Assembly: GCA_973895155.1 (NCBI GenBank)
Contig: OZ316897.1
Location: forward strand, 13,826,001-13,890,000
Direction of reading: 5' to 3'
Length of the DNA stretch: 64,000 nucleotides
Source of the DNA: Marsupella aquatica
Lineage: Eukaryota > Marchantiophyta
Below, in pieces: positions 59,701 through 64,000 of the stretch. Position 1 is the first letter of the stretch. Each line of letters starts with the position of its first letter. Position numbers and translations under genes: made by a program. The notes under the pieces were generated by a model. That model was not told the DNA's origin. It made no database searches and saw only the letters and a list, made by a program, of their open reading frames with translations.

Positions 59701-60469
59701 AATCCAAAGCTTGCACCAGGGTTCCACCACAGTTGTTGCCATGGTCACTCACATGAGATCAACTACAGAAATTGTTGGAACCACATGGAATCCTATTTTC
59801 ATATTGTGTTGACAAACCTTTTATAAACAAACATCGAAAGGTTATAATATAAGGATGTACCAAAAAATTACAGGTGGTCGTCATTCAAATTTGACATGCT
59901 ATTTTGAGTGACAAAAATGAAAACCTGAAAAGTGGAAGTAATAAGTCAAAATTGAATCATGTTTGGTGTGGAAGGTTTACTAAGCAAAAAGAAAAAGCAA
60001 GAACCACTCGTGACCCTTTAACATCAAAATATTGGTGTTTTTACACCATCAGATCTATCCATACACTCCATCTAAACTAAATGTCTACCAAAGCTGCCCT
60101 TTAGCCGTTGTCATCTCCTTAGATGGATTTTTTTAATTAAAATTTAATGAAATGAATTAGATTCATTTGCATTTAATTTTTTTAAATCTAAACAACTGAG
60201 AAAAATCTTTGAAAATTTTGTAAAACTATTGAATATAAATAAAATATGGAAACTATTTACTACTCTGAAAATTCAAAACAAAAAATGCAATTGTTCTTGT
60301 CACTTGGTTGTGTTTGGACTCTATGATGTTGTGGCTGCTATCTTGCGTCTCCAATTTCTATGTTCAACGCACGGGTTATTGAACACAACCACAACAGCTA
60401 CATGGTCACAATCACACATAACATGCCTCAACAACTACATTGCAAAGTTTATATGTTTTTGCCTCACCT

Positions 60470-60970
60470 TGACGTCATTTCTTGCTTTGACATATTTTTC
60501 TAGTCATTACATATATCTCTCTCCTCAACATCTTTATCTTGCCTTGACATCTTTTTCTTACATTTACGTCTTTATTCCACAAATCATGATAGTTTTTTCT
60601 CACCCTCAACATATTTCCTCTCCTGGGTGTCTTTTGGAGCCTCGAGATCCTTTTTCACCTAGCTTGACATCTCTTCCTCCCCTCAATTCAACATCTTTTC
60701 TCACCTTGACATCTTATTTTTTTCTATCTCGCTGTCTTTTTTTCACCTTGACATCTTATTTTTTTCTATCTTGCTGTCTTTTTTTCACCTTGACATCTTA
60801 CCTCAATCACGACATTTTTCCCTCATCCTCGACCTTTTTGCTCTCCTCAACATCATCTTTACATATTTTTCTCACCTTGACATGTTCTTCTCTCATGGAC
60901 ATGTTGTTTCATCTTGATCAACATCTTTTCTTCACATCAGCATCTTTTCTCACCTCAACATATTTTGTGC
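60470..60970. repeat. Pyrimidine-rich minisatellite
   Basis: The phrase CACCTTGACATCTT and close variants recur many times. Between 60702 and 60800 it forms three copies with an exact 42-bp period (CACCTTGACATCTTA at 60702, 60744 and 60786). The tract yields a 285-codon open frame encoding only F, L, S and T-rich repeats, which I regard as a by-product. Confidence 0.8.
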
Positions 60971-61640
60971 AGTGCAGAGGCATCAAGCTAGTAGGATATA
61001 AAATTACAAGACAAAGATATATATTAATCCTTACTTCATACCTTTCACAATGTGAAATAGGTCATCTCACCTATTTTATGGTTTGACAAATATGAGTATG
61101 AACACATATCACTGAACATTGGCCAAAAACCATGAAACCTCAGAAAGTTTGTTGCATTTCTTAGTGCATCCATGTCTTGGAAATCAGGTTCCATGGGTTG
61201 GTTTTTGGCCAATGCCTTTTATCACCTTTAATATTGTTTCTAAGGAAAGAAACTCTCTTGATATAAGCTCTAGTCTCTAGATGAATTATTGAGTCAGGCA
61301 TTGTTTTAAATGAGTTAGATAATCCCATGACTCCATTAACCTGGACTTTGTTTGGCAACAAGAAAACATCACATAGTAGTTATATATTGTCACATCAACT
61401 AGTTACTACCACCTCAAAAAACATATTTGCACTCCTGTCTTTCAAGTATGTCGCCTCTGTGTGTGTGTCGTGGCATGCCGAGACATATGTCTAGTGTGAC
61501 CAGCATGCCACTTCCTGTGGCTCCTGCAGGAGGCCAGAACACCAACCTATGGCCACTTCCTGCTGCCCACGCCTGTTGGCCTCCCTCCTCCTTGATTCTA
61601 TACAACAGTGGAGGGTGGGCACATTTGGGCAGGCCTGGAG

Positions 61641-61662
61641 GAGGGAGGGAGGGAGGGAGGGA
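61641..61662. repeat. GGGA microsatellite
   Basis: Five successive GGGA-type units in a purine-rich tract that continues to about 61745. Confidence 0.9.
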
Positions 61663-63492
61663 GCCTTGGGGCCAAGATGGGGGGATAGAGGAGTGGAAAC
61701 ATGGGAGGGAAAGAAGGGAACAGGGGAGGGGAAAATTAGAGAAAAAGAGGCACATAGGGGAAAGGATAGAATGAGGAAATCATTGTTTTGTTCTCAGCAC
61801 CCTCAGCTGTACAGAAATACACAATCCGAAGGAGATCACTTTTGCAAGAACAGCAGAGATCACTTTGACAAGAACAGCACCGATCAAAATTATGACAATT
61901 TTGCATCAACAACATCCCAATGGAAACTACGACCGCATTGAAGAACTGATGGAATGGAAACAGTTCTGCAATACACACGGGCCAAAATGACAAATGGGCT
62001 TCCAAGAGCAAGACCCAATTGCAGTGACAACCAAGATAATTGTGCAACGCACAGCCATTTGGGGATGCAATGGCCTATAACTGTGTGTATGTTCCTCTAT
62101 GGTTTTGCATGTCCATTTGGGTACAAGATTAAATGTTTGTGTCTTTGCTTTTCATCAATTATTAATCATTAACAATTTTGGTATCTGTCCATCAAAGCTT
62201 ACCATGTCTACCTTGGCCAATGTTTGTGCAATGGCCAAATTCACAGCATCCATCCCCACTGAAACTAGTAGCCACTTTCAGCAAAAAAATCACTACCATT
62301 TTACCGTCAATAGGCAATGATCATCTTTCAATCTAAGAAAATTAGGAATATGGAGTCACAAAAAGAAAAATCCATGAAAAATTAAACCAATTTCAGATCA
62401 CAAAGCAAAAACCCTCAAAATGAAGGCCATTGTGACATCAAGTTAAAAATTTGCGTCCTATCCTAGATTTTCAGCCTTAACATCTTCTCCTCCACAAATG
62501 CCGCATCAAAGAAAGAAAACCTTTAAACTGAGCTTATAATTATTGGTGTCAAGTGAAATGTTTTGTGTCCCATCCCAAAACAATGCTCCCATGGACAATA
62601 GAAAGAAACTATACAATCCTCATGGAATAATTAGGAATATTCATTGTGACATTGTGAGTTAAAGGGTCCATATGACTTGCAAAAATATATGGGAGCATTT
62701 GGACAAGCTTAGAAGTCTATGTGGGTTTCGTTTTTCAGCCCATCCGAGTCTCCACTTCTTTATTTTATTTCTATTCATTTGTCACTAACAAAAAAAATGT
62801 GATGTCAATGCCATCACTTTTGCGATACCGTACCTATTTACCTAAGTACCCCTTCAACGAAAGTCAGGTTTGGTCGCCGGAGGGGAGACAAAACCGCCCT
62901 GACGACCTGTGCGCTAAGTTTACTCACCAGTAAGTTACCCCTCGCTTTTTTACTCATCTTTCCAGGGTCCCACCTCCCTCACGGAAAGAAAGAGGGAGGG
63001 CGCCACGTACGCACTCCGATAGGGTTTGATGAAAGTCCCCCATCACCGGAATCGACCGAAGGTTTGCTTTTCTGTACGGTCGTCCCCAATAGGTACAAAA
63101 GATTTAATGACACATTCACTGAATCCGAAACCGTACGACAACAGGAAACAGTGTCGCATTCGCTCATCGAGGTGCGGATAAACCTGTCAGACTGCCGAAA
63201 TTGTCAATACTCTCATCAATGGGCCTGCCCCTGCCCCTGCCCGGGCTTCAGAAACTTACTTTCGGGCAGGGAACGGCGCAGAAAACAAGTGAGTGGTAAA
63301 TAAATTGACTGAGCAGGACGGAAAGGTGAATGAATGCCCGAGTCCGTCCGTCTCGGGTTCGGACAGCGGGCACGGTAAAGAGAGGCGTCAGTGGTGAGTA
63401 AATAAAAGAAAAAAGGAACTGCTGTCGGGCTCGGCACGATGTTTTTTGAAAAGAAGTGGAGAAAAAGAATCTTTTCGCAGAGAGGCGCGAAC

Positions 63493-63512
63493 GGGCGGGC
63501 GGGCGGGCTGGT
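63493..63512. repeat. GGGC microsatellite
   Basis: Four GGGC units followed by a short TAG repeat, in a locally GC-rich tract. Confidence 0.85.
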
Positions 63513-64000
63513 TAGTAGTAGTAGAGTAGTGTGATGTTGGGGGAGGAAATGGACGGCGAGGAATGCTCCGTGCAAAGGGCTGGCACAAGTTCAAAATATC
63601 GCCGGGGGAAATTCATTTGTCCTGTGGGCAGAGCGCAACTTAGGGGGTCTCAAATCTCAAAATTAATTTGATGGACCCTAATCTAATAGGGGGTCCCAAG
63701 CATGGGGCCGTCATAGGTGTTCTTGGTAGGTTACCATTGCCCATGACGAGGCTGAGGGCGAGTTTAATGGTAGTAAGCAATCTTTGGACCTCAACTTTTT
63801 TAGGTCTTGAAGTGTGACTTCTGGGGAGGAACCAGTCGAAATCGTGTTTGTTTAGCATGAGAACTTCCTCAGCATAGAGAGAAGAGTGAGTAAACAAGGC
63901 CTTGGATCGTGAGTTCAAACTTGGCTCATGGTGACTGATCCGCCAAGTTTGTCCCCGGAAATCAAGAAGTTCCACCTGCGGGAGTGTGTGGGCATGCTAG

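Larger units (their letters stand above)
53401..64000. other. Long intergenic region, no supported gene
   Basis: About 10.6 kb without a coding frame I can support. It is AT-rich to 61 kb and contains tandem repeats at 56.65 and 60.7 kb. From 61.4 to 64 kb composition is more mixed, with purine-rich and GC-rich microsatellites. The frame at 60229-61086 is a low-complexity product of pyrimidine repeats. Confidence 0.5.

Noticed and set aside
60229-61086. 285-codon ORF as a membrane protein
   Set aside because: Encoded by a pyrimidine minisatellite and without a proper ATG start (begins at TTG).

Overview
This window is nuclear DNA of a land plant. The genes have plant architecture (many short GT-AG introns) and plant-type products: a phytochelatin synthase, an ALOG/LSH regulator and an APC3/CDC27 (HOBBIT-type) subunit. 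The low gene density, AT-rich spacers and scarcity of intact retrotransposons suggest a moderately compact genome. My best guess is a non-seed plant such as a bryophyte (liverwort-like), but nothing here proves the taxon.

Layout. 0-4.6 kb: spacer holding an inverted, broken duplicate of the 5' part of the DPH7 gene, a possible tRNA-derived SINE head and two telo-box-like motif pairs. 4.95-6.24 kb (+): DPH7, the WD40 methylesterase of diphthamide synthesis, intronless in its CDS. 6.8-8.0 kb (-): weak coding traces, one resembling a GRF zinc finger. 9.4-10.4 kb (+): a small three-exon gene model with a SANT/trihelix-like segment. 10.7-15.4 kb: spacer with a second SINE-like head and a 641-bp Harbinger/Tourist-like MITE with TTA target-site duplications. 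15.4-18.7 kb (+): complete eight-exon phytochelatin synthase. 19.8-27.0 kb (-): complete 16-exon APC3/CDC27, including one GC-AG intron. It is convergent with phytochelatin synthase.

28-39 kb: AT-rich spacer with short repeats and one small terminal-inverted-repeat element. 39.1-42.2 kb (-): a large, basic, nuclear-looking protein with a split SANT/Myb domain. 42.2-50.4 kb: spacer with nested perfect inverted repeats near 44.2 kb. 50.4-51.5 kb (-): intronless ALOG/LSH gene. 51.5-64 kb: spacer with minisatellites and no gene I can support.

The genes are functionally unrelated (translation-factor modification, metal detoxification, cell-cycle proteolysis, chromatin, development), as is normal for a plant chromosome. 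I see no gene cluster and no new biological system. The most unusual items are the inverted DPH7 duplicate, the MITE with internal copies of its own termini, and the nested inverted repeats at 44 kb. Exon coordinates were worked out by eye from splice consensus, reading phase and family conservation.
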